From assembly GCF_003797945.1 (NCBI RefSeq), contig NZ_RKKU01000007.1, forward strand, positions 92,018 through 156,017: a DNA stretch of 64,000 bases, read 5' to 3'. Origin of the DNA: Pseudomonas neustonica. GTDB lineage: Bacteria > Pseudomonadota > Gammaproteobacteria > Pseudomonadales > Pseudomonadaceae. Of the stretch, positions 7,662-15,790 are shown piece by piece; the first letter of the stretch is position 1; each line of letters opens with the position of its first letter. The position numbers and the translations under genes are program-made. Below the pieces are notes generated by a model that made no database searches, was not told the origin of the DNA, and worked only from the letters and a program-made list of their open reading frames with translations.

Positions 7662-8567
7662 ATGGATAAACTCAGCGGCATTCCCCTGGACGACTGGATC
7701 GTTCAGGGGCGCGAGTTCAACTATCGAGGTTACAAAACCCGCTACTGGGTGGCAGGCGAGGGTGAACCTCTGTTGTTGATTCACGGCTTCCCTTCCGGCT
7801 CCTGGGATTGGCACTATCTCTGGCACTCACTGGCCCGTCGTTACCGGCTGATTGCCGTCGATATGATGGGCTTTGCATTTTCAGCCAAGCCACGGCATTA
7901 CCACTACAGTTTGCTGGATCAGGCCGACTTGCTGCAGGAGGTGCTTCGTCATCTCGGTGTGGACAGCTACCATATTCTGGCGCATGACTATGGCGATAGC
8001 GTGGCTCAGGAGCTTTTGACGCGAGAGTTTGTTGGGCCGGGCAGGTTGAATTCGGTGTGTTTTCTAAACGGCGGTTTGTTTCCGGAAACGCATCGTCCGG
8101 TCCGTTTGCAGAAGCTATTGATGAGCCCTATTGGCTTTCTCGTTGGGCGTCGTTACCAGCGTGAGAACATGGCGCAGACCTTTGGCAGAATTTTTGGACC
8201 TCAGACGCAACCGAGCCAGCAGGAGATGGACGGCTTTTGGCGCATGATGGAGTTCAATCAGGGGCCCAAGGTGATGCATCTGTTGATTCGTTATATAGCC
8301 GAACGCAAGGTACAACGCGACCGCTGGGTGGATGCCATGCAGCGTACCGAGGTGCCGATGAGGGTTATTGACGGCGCAGTAGATCCGGTCTCGGGCGCTC
8401 ACATGGTGGCGCGCTATCGCGAGCTGATTCCGCAGGCGGACACCGTGTTGCTGGACAATATAGGCCACTATCCGCAGGTCGAAGCGCCGGACCAGGTGCT
8501 GGAGCACTATCTGGATTTTCGTTCGGTGTGTGCAGGCAGCGAGCATAGCCTTGCTGTTGAATGCTAA
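7662..8567 (+). CDS. Alpha/beta hydrolase (Asp-nucleophile type)
   Basis: The 301-residue alpha/beta hydrolase has an oxyanion HGFPSGSWDW motif. Its nucleophile elbow reads AHDYGDS, where Asp replaces the usual Ser, as in haloalkane dehalogenases and epoxide hydrolases. A C-terminal catalytic His is in NIGHYPQVEAPD. This suggests hydrolysis of an epoxide, haloalkane or related bond, but the substrate is unknown. ATG at 7662 was preferred over a TTG at 7647 that overlaps the aldolase gene. Confidence 0.8.
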   Translation: MDKLSGIPLDDWIVQGREFNYRGYKTRYWVAGEGEPLLLIHGFPSGSWDWHYLWHSLARRYRLIAVDMMGFAFSAKPRHYHYSLLDQADLLQEVLRHLGVDSYHILAHDYGDSVAQELLTREFVGPGRLNSVCFLNGGLFPETHRPVRLQKLLMSPIGFLVGRRYQRENMAQTFGRIFGPQTQPSQQEMDGFWRMMEFNQGPKVMHLLIRYIAERKVQRDRWVDAMQRTEVPMRVIDGAVDPVSGAHMVARYRELIPQADTVLLDNIGHYPQVEAPDQVLEHYLDFRSVCAGSEHSLAVEC

Positions 8568-8580
8568 GAAGCCTTACATG

Positions 8581-8626
8581 GGCTAATACCGGCCTGCATC
8601 TGCATCGATGCGGGCCAGTATTAGCC
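8581..8626. terminator. Hairpin between convergent genes
   Basis: Left arm 8581-8594 (GGCTAATACCGGCC) and right arm 8613-8626 pair over 14 bp with one mismatch. The 18-base loop itself contains the palindrome GCATCGATGC. It lies between the hydrolase and the convergent membrane-protein gene and has no T-run. Confidence 0.55.
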
Positions 8627-8634
8627 GTTCGAGT

Positions 8635-9489
8635 TTACTGCCCCGCTACCAAAGCCTCGTCATTGCCAGCACTATCTGCTGTCGGCTCTCGTTTGCGCCG
8701 CCACTGGCCAAAGTATCGAGAAACGCCAAACTCAATACCAATCAACGCCATCACGAGAAGCCACTGCAGTGCGACTGTAACGTAGTAGCTGAACCATATC
8801 TTGCTGACTTGGCGTTTGGTGAAGTCGAGAATGGCGCGTGCGCTGAACAGGGTATCGAACGGCTCGTCGGTCATATCTTCGATGGTATCAGCGCTGAAGC
8901 GGGTATATTCGGCGCCTTTGCGCACGACTATATCTTCAATGATCACTTTATCAACCAGCCAGACCAGTTGGGCTCTGGCTGAGCGCTCGAGTACCTTTTG
9001 CGTAAAGCGCTGCAGCAGGCCCAGCTCTTCCGGGTTTTCGAACACCTGAATGGGGTTGGTCGCCATGTAATTATCGACCATCAGCAGCAGTGCGTCCCGG
9101 GGAGACAGCGAGGTGTACTGGGTTAGGTCGTAGTCCTGCGCAACACTATCAGCGTATAGATAGAAGTTGGCCATGATGGCGAGACTCATCTGCTGGACTG
9201 CAGGCTCCTGTCGGTCTATCTCGCGGTGCAGCTGCTTTTCAACAGCGTAAAGTACACCTGCCTGCACGCCAACAAAGCCCCCCATACAGGGTAGCGCCAG
9301 GAAATACAGTTTGAGTAGCCAGTGATGCCAGCGATTAGCGCGTGCCAGGTAGCCGCGTTTTTGTAACCATATGGCGAAAATGATGCCGACAGTAGTGCCC
9401 AGGAGTAGGCCGCTGGATATGTTGAAAAAAATGATCCAGCCGTCCAGGTTGGCCCAAAAGCTTGCTACAAAGTCCTTTGCCTTGTTCAC
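8635..9489 (-). CDS. Membrane protein of unknown function
   Basis: I do not recognise this 284-residue protein. It has hydrophobic segments at about residues 18-43 and 60-83 and a third near 232-255, with a long polar, helix-rich middle (about 85-225) carrying many acidic residues. It ends in a charged tail. The likely start is GTG at 9489 with GGGAAAG upstream. It is monocistronic between a convergent hydrolase and yaaA. A sensor or scaffold topology with a large soluble loop is possible, but no domain can be named. Confidence 0.7.
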   Translation of the reverse strand: MNKAKDFVASFWANLDGWIIFFNISSGLLLGTTVGIIFAIWLQKRGYLARANRWHHWLLKLYFLALPCMGGFVGVQAGVLYAVEKQLHREIDRQEPAVQQMSLAIMANFYLYADSVAQDYDLTQYTSLSPRDALLLMVDNYMATNPIQVFENPEELGLLQRFTQKVLERSARAQLVWLVDKVIIEDIVVRKGAEYTRFSADTIEDMTDEPFDTLFSARAILDFTKRQVSKIWFSYYVTVALQWLLVMALIGIEFGVSRYFGQWRRKREPTADSAGNDEALVAGQ

Positions 9490-9702
9490 CCGTCTTTCCC
9501 TAGTTCGATGAAAACCCGGGATAATACCAGTCTGATTTTTTGCTGCTATTTGGCTTTAGTTTTATGTGAGCCATGCACGCCACCAGCCGCGTTTAGGCTC
9601 ACGTTGGTAGTGGTTGATCGCGATCGCTGCGCCGACACAGCCCCATTGAGGCGTAAGGCCTGAATAGTGTCAGCGCAGTGAGCGATTGAGCCTGAGGTAG
9701 GA

Positions 9703-10479
9703 CTACTGTTGTTCGTCGCGCAGAAAGACCAGCTTGTTTTCGCTGCTGGCGCTGGCGTCGAAGTAGTAACCATCGGTGTTGAAGTCCTTCAGGCCCTCGG
9801 GGTCTTGCAAGCGCTCCTTGATGACGTAGCGTGCCATCAGGCCGCGTGCTTTCTTGGCGTAAAAGCTGATGATCTTGTACTGGCCGTTCTTGCAGTCTTT
9901 GAACACCGTATCAATAACCCTGGCGCGCAGCGCTTTGGGTTTTACCGCGCCAAAATATTCTTGTGAAGCCAGGTTCAGCAGCACTTGGTCGCCTTGCGCC
10001 TCAAGGTCAGCATTCAACCATTCACTGATGCGCTCGCCCCAGAAGGTGTAGAGGTCCTTGCCACGTGGATTGGCCAGCTTGGTCCCCATTTCCAGTCGAT
10101 AGGGTTGCATCAGGTCGAGCGGACGTAGCACGCCATAAAGGCCGGATAGCATGCGCAGGTGCTCTTGCGCGAACGCGAAGTCATCACTGCTGAAGTCCTC
10201 GGCATTCAGACCGGTGTAAACGTCACCCTTGAACGCCAATAATGCCTGTTTGCTATTTTCAAGCGTGCTCTCGGGCTCCCAGCTGCCATAGCGGGCCACA
10301 TTCAGGCTGGCGAGCTTGTCGGACAGCGACATCAGCTTGGCGATGTCCTGTGGTGATTTCTCTTTGAGCACGTCGATCAGTTCGGCGCTGTGGTCCAGGA
10401 AGCGTGGCTGGGTGCTTTTCTTGGTAATCGGCGGTGTTTCGTAATCAAGGGTCTTGGCGGGGGAAATAACCATTAGCAT
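9703..10479 (-). CDS. yaaA: Peroxide stress protein YaaA
   Basis: The 258-residue protein matches the YaaA/DUF328 family ([15 protein letters not shown] at the start, [21 protein letters not shown] in the middle, [14 protein letters not shown] near the end). In E. coli, YaaA limits free iron during hydrogen peroxide stress. It appears monocistronic. A large heptad-repeat element lies directly upstream of its start. The 213 bases downstream (9490-9702 side) hold nothing I can identify. Confidence 0.9.
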   Translation of the reverse strand: MLMVISPAKTLDYETPPITKKSTQPRFLDHSAELIDVLKEKSPQDIAKLMSLSDKLASLNVARYGSWEPESTLENSKQALLAFKGDVYTGLNAEDFSSDDFAFAQEHLRMLSGLYGVLRPLDLMQPYRLEMGTKLANPRGKDLYTFWGERISEWLNADLEAQGDQVLLNLASQEYFGAVKPKALRARVIDTVFKDCKNGQYKIISFYAKKARGLMARYVIKERLQDPEGLKDFNTDGYYFDASASSENKLVFLRDEQQ

Positions 10480-10525
10480 GGGCTGGCTCCTGTCGTCTGC
10501 ATGCCCAGTATTATGCCTTAAAGGC

Positions 10526-10796
10526 GAGCTGCAAGCCTCTTAAGCCGCAAGCCGCAAGCCGCAAGCCGCAAGCTACAAGTCACAAGCCGCAAGCCGCAAG
10601 CCACAAGCTACAAGCTAGAAGCTAGAAGCTAGAAGCAGTTTGCGAGGTGGTGGGTTTTGGGTCCAGGCTCAATAGAGGGTGAGTCGGAGTTTCTCGAATT
10701 GCCCCTGGAATGAGCTAGAGCAGCGGTCACAATCTTCTTTCAGCTTTCAGCTTTCAGCTTGTAGCTTGAAGCTTGAAGCTTATGGCTTGAGGCTTG
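10526..10796. repeat. Heptad inverted-array element, copy A (phoH-like / yaaA)
   Basis: The left array (10542-10636) holds about 14 units of AAGCNNN at exact 7-bp period, mainly AAGCCGC and AAGCTAG, with a degenerate unit from 10526. The right array (10741-10796) holds eight exact NNNGCTT-type units such as CAGCTTT, TAGCTTG and AAGCTTG. The roughly 100-base loop between them has no convincing ORF. It fills the gap between yaaA and the PhoH-like gene and is followed by a separate GC-rich hairpin. Confidence 0.85.
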
Positions 10797-10804
10797 CCCC
10801 TATG

Positions 10805-10830
10805 TGGCGCCGGCCCAAGGGCCGGCGCCA
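10805..10830 (-). terminator. GC-rich hairpin after the PhoH-like gene
   Basis: A perfect 12-bp inverted repeat, TGGCGCCGGCCC / GGGCCGGCGCCA, with only two bases between the arms lies 5 bases after the stop of the PhoH-like gene. It is strong enough to act as a transcript 3' end, but no T-run follows. Confidence 0.6.
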
Positions 10831-10834
10831 TATC

Positions 10835-12217
10835 CTAGAGGTGTGTTTCTGCGTACTCAGCCAGTGCAGAGCGTGGTACGCCTTGCAGGTGGATGTGTAC
10901 ACCGTGGGGGAAGTCTTTGAAACATTCGGTCAGGTAGGTCAGGCCCGAGCTGGTGGCATTGAGGTTGGGGGTGTCGATCTGCGCCAGGTTACCTAGGCAG
11001 ACGACTTTGGAGCCGGTGCCGGCGCGGGTAATGATGGTCTTGATTTGATGTGGCGTCAGGTTCTGGCTTTCATCGATCAGAATGAAGCTCTGCTGGAAGC
11101 TGCGGCCACGGATGTAGTTCAGTGATTTGAACTGCAATGGTACGCGGTCGAGGATGTAGTCCACGCTGCCGTGGGTGCTCTCATCATCCATGTGCAGGGC
11201 TTCAAGGTTATCGGTAATCGCGCCCAGCCAAGGCTCCATTTTTTCCTTTTCAGTGCCGGGTAGAAAGCCAATATCCTCATCCAACCCCTGAGTGCTTCGA
11301 GTGGCGATGATGCGGCGGTAGGTCTTGGTCACCATGGTTTGTTCGATCGCCGCGGCCAGGGCCAAGATCGTTTTACCCGAACCGGCCGCACCGGTGAGGT
11401 TAACCAGGTGAATATCCGGGTCCAGCAGCGCGAACATGGCTAGTGCCTGGAAGATGTCTCGCGGTCGCAGCCCCCAGCATTCCTGATGTAGCAACGGCTC
11501 CTGATGCAGATCCCGGATGGTCAGGTGACCGCCATCAATGGCTTTGACCCAGCCAATAAAGCCCTGGTCGTCAATGATGAAATCGTTCAGGTGCAGCGCT
11601 GGTAGATTGTCGATCAACTGCACGTTGTGCAAGGTTTGGCCGGTGAGCTGACGGCTTTCAACCTTGTTGACGCGGTCCCAGAAAGAGCCCTCAACCTGAT
11701 GATAACCACGCGCCAGCAAATCGATATCGTCGAGCAGCTGATCGGTATGGTAATCCTCTGCATCAATACCGCAGCCGCGCGCCTTGAGACGCATATTGAT
11801 GTCTTTGGAGACCAGCACGATTCGACCATCGGGGTAGCGGTTCTGCAGGTGGCAGAGCTGATTGATGATCTTGTTGTCATTCAGATCGTTGGGCAGACAG
11901 TGGGCGGGGATTGCGTTTTTTTCCATCAGGATGGCGAGTGTGCCGTTGGGGCCAAGCTTGCCGCGCTCAATGGGGACGCCCTTGTCGACCTGGTCCGGTG
12001 GAGCCACACCCAGGGTCTTGTCGATCAGCCGGATAGCCTGACGGCAGTCGGCGGCAATGCTGGTTTTACCTGACTTGAGCTTATCCAGTTCTTCCAGAAC
12101 GGTCATGGGTATGACGACGTGATGTTCTTCGAAATTCAGCAGCGCGTTGGGATCATGAATGAGTACGTTGGTATCAAGGACGTAGAAGGTGTGTTCGGTA
12201 GGTCCGCACGCTTCCAT
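10835..12217 (-). CDS. PhoH-family ATPase with N-terminal PIN domain
   Basis: The 460-residue protein has an N-terminal PIN ribonuclease domain (about residues 10-140; acidic residues in YVLDTNVLIHDP and VLEELDKLK) and a C-terminal PhoH P-loop ATPase domain (Walker A GAAGSGKTILAL, later FILIDESQNLTPHQI). PIN-PhoH proteins (PhoH2/YlaK type) unwind and cleave RNA in the cases studied. It is probably a stand-alone gene, followed by a GC-rich hairpin. Confidence 0.88.
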   Translation of the reverse strand: MEACGPTEHTFYVLDTNVLIHDPNALLNFEEHHVVIPMTVLEELDKLKSGKTSIAADCRQAIRLIDKTLGVAPPDQVDKGVPIERGKLGPNGTLAILMEKNAIPAHCLPNDLNDNKIINQLCHLQNRYPDGRIVLVSKDINMRLKARGCGIDAEDYHTDQLLDDIDLLARGYHQVEGSFWDRVNKVESRQLTGQTLHNVQLIDNLPALHLNDFIIDDQGFIGWVKAIDGGHLTIRDLHQEPLLHQECWGLRPRDIFQALAMFALLDPDIHLVNLTGAAGSGKTILALAAAIEQTMVTKTYRRIIATRSTQGLDEDIGFLPGTEKEKMEPWLGAITDNLEALHMDDESTHGSVDYILDRVPLQFKSLNYIRGRSFQQSFILIDESQNLTPHQIKTIITRAGTGSKVVCLGNLAQIDTPNLNATSSGLTYLTECFKDFPHGVHIHLQGVPRSALAEYAETHL

Positions 12218-12702
12218 ATGCTATTACCTCGCAAGGGCCGGTGACGCTTGGTCTGTATCAGGCGCTTGAGCTGCACCTGGCAGTCCGCAAGGCCGACTCG
12301 CAAACCAATGGGTATCAAGGGATCACCTGTTGGCGTGGGCCGGTTAATCGACATATAACGCAAAGAATATGACTCTCACAAGCGTGCGCGGGGCATATTT
12401 TGCAAAAAGCCCGAAATAGACGAATGGCGCTGGGCAGGTGTGGAAAAAGCAGGATATAGTCATTGGCCAACCTGCGCTGAAGCAGGCGGTTTTTGCCTTT
12501 CTAGATCGACTCTCCCCGCGCTTTTTCGCTGTCCACCCAACGCTGCTTGCTGGTCTTAGTTCCTGCGCTGTCGGGGTGCGTTTGGCTGTGCGCGAGACGA
12601 AGCAAAACGCAGGTGTCTGCGCTTGGCTTGGAGTTGAGGCGCTTGGTTTTTTGCGGGCGTTTGAGCCTCAGCCTGGATAACCTTAGCTGAGGCTCAATGC
12701 AT
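12218..12702. other. Intergenic stretch without a supported gene
   Basis: There are 485 bases between the PhoH-like gene and the helicase gene, both on the minus strand. The only clear structure is a perfect 12-bp hairpin at 12661-12697 next to the helicase stop. Short open frames here have no recognisable product. The region must hold the promoter of the PhoH-like gene, but I cannot place it with confidence. Confidence 0.5.
12661..12697 (-). terminator. Hairpin after the helicase gene
   Basis: TTGAGCCTCAGC (12661-12672) pairs perfectly with GCTGAGGCTCAA (12686-12697) across a 13-base loop. It begins 6 bases beyond the helicase stop codon on the minus strand. No long T-run is present. Confidence 0.6.
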
Positions 12703-14253
12703 TCAGCGGCGGCCCTGAGGACGGTCGCGACGACCCGAAGCGCGTTTGCGACTGGCTGCGGCTGCGGCTGCCTGCTCTGCTTCATTGGCGTCGCTGGCGG
12801 CCTTCTCTTCGGTGGTCTGCTGGCTCTGTGGAATGGCTCTGAGGAAGTGCTCCTCCGGTGGAATGCATTCCAGCTTGCTGCCAAGCAGTTCTTCGATCTG
12901 CGGCACCTGAAAGGCGTCGTCCTCACCGGCCAGGCTGATTGAGGTGCCCTTGGCGCCGGCGCGACCGGTGCGGCCAATACGGTGGACGTAATCTTCCGCA
13001 TCTTCCGGCAAGGTGTAGTTAATCACATGGCTGATGCCGTCAATGTGAATGCCACGACCAGCAACGTCGGTCGCTACCAGCACGCGCAGCTTGCCATCGC
13101 GAAAATTGTCCAGAGTGCGCACGCGCTTTTGCTGTGGCACATCACCGGATAGTTGCGCTGCATTGATGCCGTCGCGTACCAGACGCTCCTGCACTCTGCG
13201 CACCTCATCCTTGCGGTTGGCAAACACCATGACCCGTTCAAGATCGAGTTGGGTGACCAGGTTGTACAGCACCTTGTATTTGTCTTTGCCGCTGACGGCA
13301 TACACTTTTTGCGTAATGTTCTCGGAGGCGGGTCGTTCCGGCTCGATTTCCACGATTGCCGGATCTACCGTCCACTGTTGCGACAGATTCATCACGTCAT
13401 CGCTGAAGGTGGCGGAGAACAGCAGGGTCTGGCGCTCGCCTTTGCGCGGTGTCTGTCGGATGATCTGACGAACCTGCGGGATAAAGCCCATGTCGAGCAT
13501 ACGGTCGGCTTCATCGAGAATCAGCACTTCGATCAGATCCAGATGTATCTCGCCGCGATTACAGAAGTCGAGCAAACGGCCTGGTGTCGCGACCAGAATA
13601 TCGCAGTGGCGTTTTTCCAGTTGCTTCAGTTGTTTGTCGTAGTCCATGCCGCCAACAAAGGCCATGACGTTCAGCGGGCAGTGCTTGGTCAGGCCTTCAG
13701 CATCGTTGGCGATCTGCATAACTAGTTCGCGGGTCGGCGCAATGATCAGCGCTCGTGGCTCGCCCATGAAGCGCTCGTCAGGAGCGGGTGTTTCCAGCAG
13801 CTGGGTGATGGTCGAAAGCAGGAAGGCAGCGGTTTTACCCGTTCCCGTTTGCGCCCGGCCGATGGCATCGTGGCCTTTCAGAGTGTTGCCCAGTACGGCA
13901 GCCTGAATGGGTGTGCAGTAACTAAAGCCCTGGTCCTGGATCGCGCGCATGACTGAATCGGGTAGCGGGAAGTCGTGGAAACGGGTTTTGTCAGCTGCGG
14001 GCTCGACCTGAAAGTCGGTGATACTCCAGGGCTTTTCCGGGGCAGGCTCTACTTGCTGCTGGCGCGGTGCGCGTGGCTTTTTGGCTACAGGCTTGTTTGT
14101 TGCAGCGCGCGGCGAGCGTGGTGTGGCGTGCTCGTTATCGGCTGGCTGGCTAGTCATTTTGCTAGGCCTTGCGTGCTGTTCCATCGCAGGTGCGGCAGGC
14201 GGTGCGGCTTGTTCTTCTGGTTTTTTTAATAGTTTCTTCAGTGCTTTGAGCAC
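12703..14253 (-). CDS. rhlB: DEAD-box RNA helicase (RhlB type)
   Basis: The 516-residue protein has a basic, Ala/Pro-rich N-terminal extension (about residues 1-85), then a full DEAD-box core. Motifs are [11 protein letters not shown] (Walker A), [24 protein letters not shown] (DEAD), FSATF and [11 protein letters not shown] low-complexity Ala/Arg tail ends in RRDRPQGRR. It is an ATP-dependent RNA helicase, probably acting in RNA decay or ribosome biogenesis. The start is the GTG at 14253, giving a [12 protein letters not shown]-terminus like other Pseudomonas RhlB proteins. Assignment to RhlB rather than another helicase rests on that N-terminus. Confidence 0.85.
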   Translation of the reverse strand: MLKALKKLLKKPEEQAAPPAAPAMEQHARPSKMTSQPADNEHATPRSPRAATNKPVAKKPRAPRQQQVEPAPEKPWSITDFQVEPAADKTRFHDFPLPDSVMRAIQDQGFSYCTPIQAAVLGNTLKGHDAIGRAQTGTGKTAAFLLSTITQLLETPAPDERFMGEPRALIIAPTRELVMQIANDAEGLTKHCPLNVMAFVGGMDYDKQLKQLEKRHCDILVATPGRLLDFCNRGEIHLDLIEVLILDEADRMLDMGFIPQVRQIIRQTPRKGERQTLLFSATFSDDVMNLSQQWTVDPAIVEIEPERPASENITQKVYAVSGKDKYKVLYNLVTQLDLERVMVFANRKDEVRRVQERLVRDGINAAQLSGDVPQQKRVRTLDNFRDGKLRVLVATDVAGRGIHIDGISHVINYTLPEDAEDYVHRIGRTGRAGAKGTSISLAGEDDAFQVPQIEELLGSKLECIPPEEHFLRAIPQSQQTTEEKAASDANEAEQAAAAAASRKRASGRRDRPQGRR

Positions 14254-14298
14254 AGGCGTCTCTCGGTTATGTGAACAAAAATGATGTACCAGTGTAAA

Positions 14299-14326
14299 GC
14301 AAGGCTGCGCGTTAGCGAAGCCTTGC
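14299..14326 (-). terminator. Hairpin after the carboxylesterase gene
   Basis: GCAAGGCT (14299-14306) and AGCCTTGC (14319-14326) form an 8-bp stem with a 12-base loop, between the esterase stop and the helicase start. On the minus strand it is followed by TTTAC. On the plus strand a T6 run follows a short distance away. Confidence 0.5.
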
Positions 14327-14384
14327 GGAGGTTGTTTTTTGATCAGGTGATGCCTGCGCCCCCGGGACGAAACAACAGCAGGGC

Positions 14385-15047
14385 CTAAAGCCCGAGGCGC
14401 TCTACCAGCCAGCTGCGAATGTCGGCGACTTCCTGCGGGCATACCTCGTGGCCCATGGGGTATTGGTGCCACTCGGTCTGATGACCTGCTGCCTGCAGCA
14501 GGTCATGGGCCTCGCGCCCCATGCTCATGGGTAGTACTTCATCGCCGCTGCCATGGGCGCAGAACACGTTTAGTTTGGGAGCCTGTTTGGCCTGTTCCAG
14601 CACAGCACCCAGATCAGGGCCATAGGTCGACAGCGCCATTACGCCAGCCAGGGGGAGCTCGCTTTGTACTGACGTCGTCAGTACGACCGCACCACCCTGG
14701 GAAAAGCCAGCAAGAATGACGCGCGAGGGCATGATGCCTTTGCTTTGTTGGTCGGCGACCAGGCCTTTGACCGTGGCCACGGACTCATCCAGCTGCGCTT
14801 GATTGATTGCTCTGGCTGGCGACATGCCCAGAATGTCATACCAGCTGGGCATCGGCATGCCACCGTTAATAGTCACCGGACGGGTAGGCGCCTGTGGAAA
14901 GACAAAGCGCACGCCGTGGTTTTGCGGTAACCCGAGCGCAGCCACCACCGGAACAAAGTCGAAGCAGTCTGCGCCGAGGCCATGCAACCAGATTACGCAA
15001 CTGGTGGCCTGCGTGGCGGGTTCGATAATGTGCGGCTGTTGTGACAT
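14385..15047 (-). CDS. Carboxylesterase / phospholipase-like alpha/beta hydrolase
   Basis: The 220-residue protein belongs to the PF02230 esterase family. It shows [14 protein letters not shown] near the start, the nucleophile serine in [10 protein letters not shown], and the catalytic Asp and His in [10 protein letters not shown] and GHEVCPQE. It should hydrolyse short-chain esters or lysophospholipids in the cytosol; the natural substrate is not known. GGAG precedes the ATG at 15047. Confidence 0.88.
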   Translation of the reverse strand: MSQQPHIIEPATQATSCVIWLHGLGADCFDFVPVVAALGLPQNHGVRFVFPQAPTRPVTINGGMPMPSWYDILGMSPARAINQAQLDESVATVKGLVADQQSKGIMPSRVILAGFSQGGAVVLTTSVQSELPLAGVMALSTYGPDLGAVLEQAKQAPKLNVFCAHGSGDEVLPMSMGREAHDLLQAAGHQTEWHQYPMGHEVCPQEVADIRSWLVERLGL

Positions 15048-15132
15048 GCGTTACTCCTTGAAGGTAAGACGGTAATGGACTGGGCTGGCCGGACGGCTTG
15101 GCAGGTCCGACCCAGGCGGTGCTGATGTTGCG

Positions 15133-15699
15133 TCAGGCGCGCGACATGAACTTGCCGGACTCGGTATTGATACGGACCACTTCACCGGTCTCCAGATATT
15201 CAGGAATCTGTATCTCCAGTCCGGAGGCAAAGCGCGCGGTTTTGGTGCGTGCGCTGGCGGAGGAGCCCTTGATCGCGGGCGGTGTTTCTTCGATCGGCAT
15301 TTCGACTACGGCAGGCAGTTCGATACCGACCAGGTTGCCTTCTACCAGCAATCCGTAAAGGCCTTCGATGCCTTCAAACAGGTAGTCCAGCTCAGCTTCC
15401 AGCTGGTCTGTACTCAGGGTGAACTGGGCGAAGTCTTCGTTATCCATGAAGGTATAACCATCGGCATCCTGAAACAGAAACTGCATCTGACGCTTTTGAA
15501 AGTCGATGGCACTGAGCATGTCGTCGCCGGTAAAGCTTTGATCCAGTTTCTGCTTGGTCTGCACATGGTTGAAACGCACCTTGTACAGCGTCGTTCCGCT
15601 ACGTGAGGAAGGACTTTTAACCTCGATCTGGCTGACGATGTAGGGTTGGTTGTTGATCTGGACGATATGGCCTTTTTTCAGTTCGGCAGCTCTGGGCAT
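15133..15699 (-). CDS. efpL: Elongation factor P-like protein EfpL (YeiP)
   Basis: The 188-residue protein has the three-domain EF-P fold (PRAAELKKGHIVQINNQ at the start, GSSASARTKTARFASGLEIQ near the end). In the domain I tip loop it carries SPSSRSGTTLYK, as in YeiP/EfpL proteins, rather than the lysine or arginine loop of canonical EF-P. EfpL helps ribosomes past proline-rich stalls. The start at 15699 (MPRAAELKK) was chosen by similarity; upstream in-frame codons would run into the MscK gene. Confidence 0.88.
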   Translation of the reverse strand: MPRAAELKKGHIVQINNQPYIVSQIEVKSPSSRSGTTLYKVRFNHVQTKQKLDQSFTGDDMLSAIDFQKRQMQFLFQDADGYTFMDNEDFAQFTLSTDQLEAELDYLFEGIEGLYGLLVEGNLVGIELPAVVEMPIEETPPAIKGSSASARTKTARFASGLEIQIPEYLETGEVVRINTESGKFMSRA

Positions 15700-15790
15700 G
15701 ACAGGTGACTCAGCAAGGTTGAAGATAACGCGTATTTTGCGCCCAGCGCTGGCTTTCCGGCAAGCCAGCGGCATAGGGCAGGGCACAGGG

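Noticed and set aside
9546..9773. Small minus-strand frame downstream of yaaA
   Set aside because: Overlaps the yaaA 3' end in another frame and has no ribosome-binding site or family match.
10526..10796. CRISPR array
   Set aside because: The repeat unit is 7 bp with no spacers, and there are no cas genes. The arms are inverted to each other.
12501..13001. Minus-strand open frame overlapping the helicase C-terminus
   Set aside because: It is in a different frame of the helicase gene and its terminator region, with biased Arg/Pro/Ala composition typical of a shadow frame.
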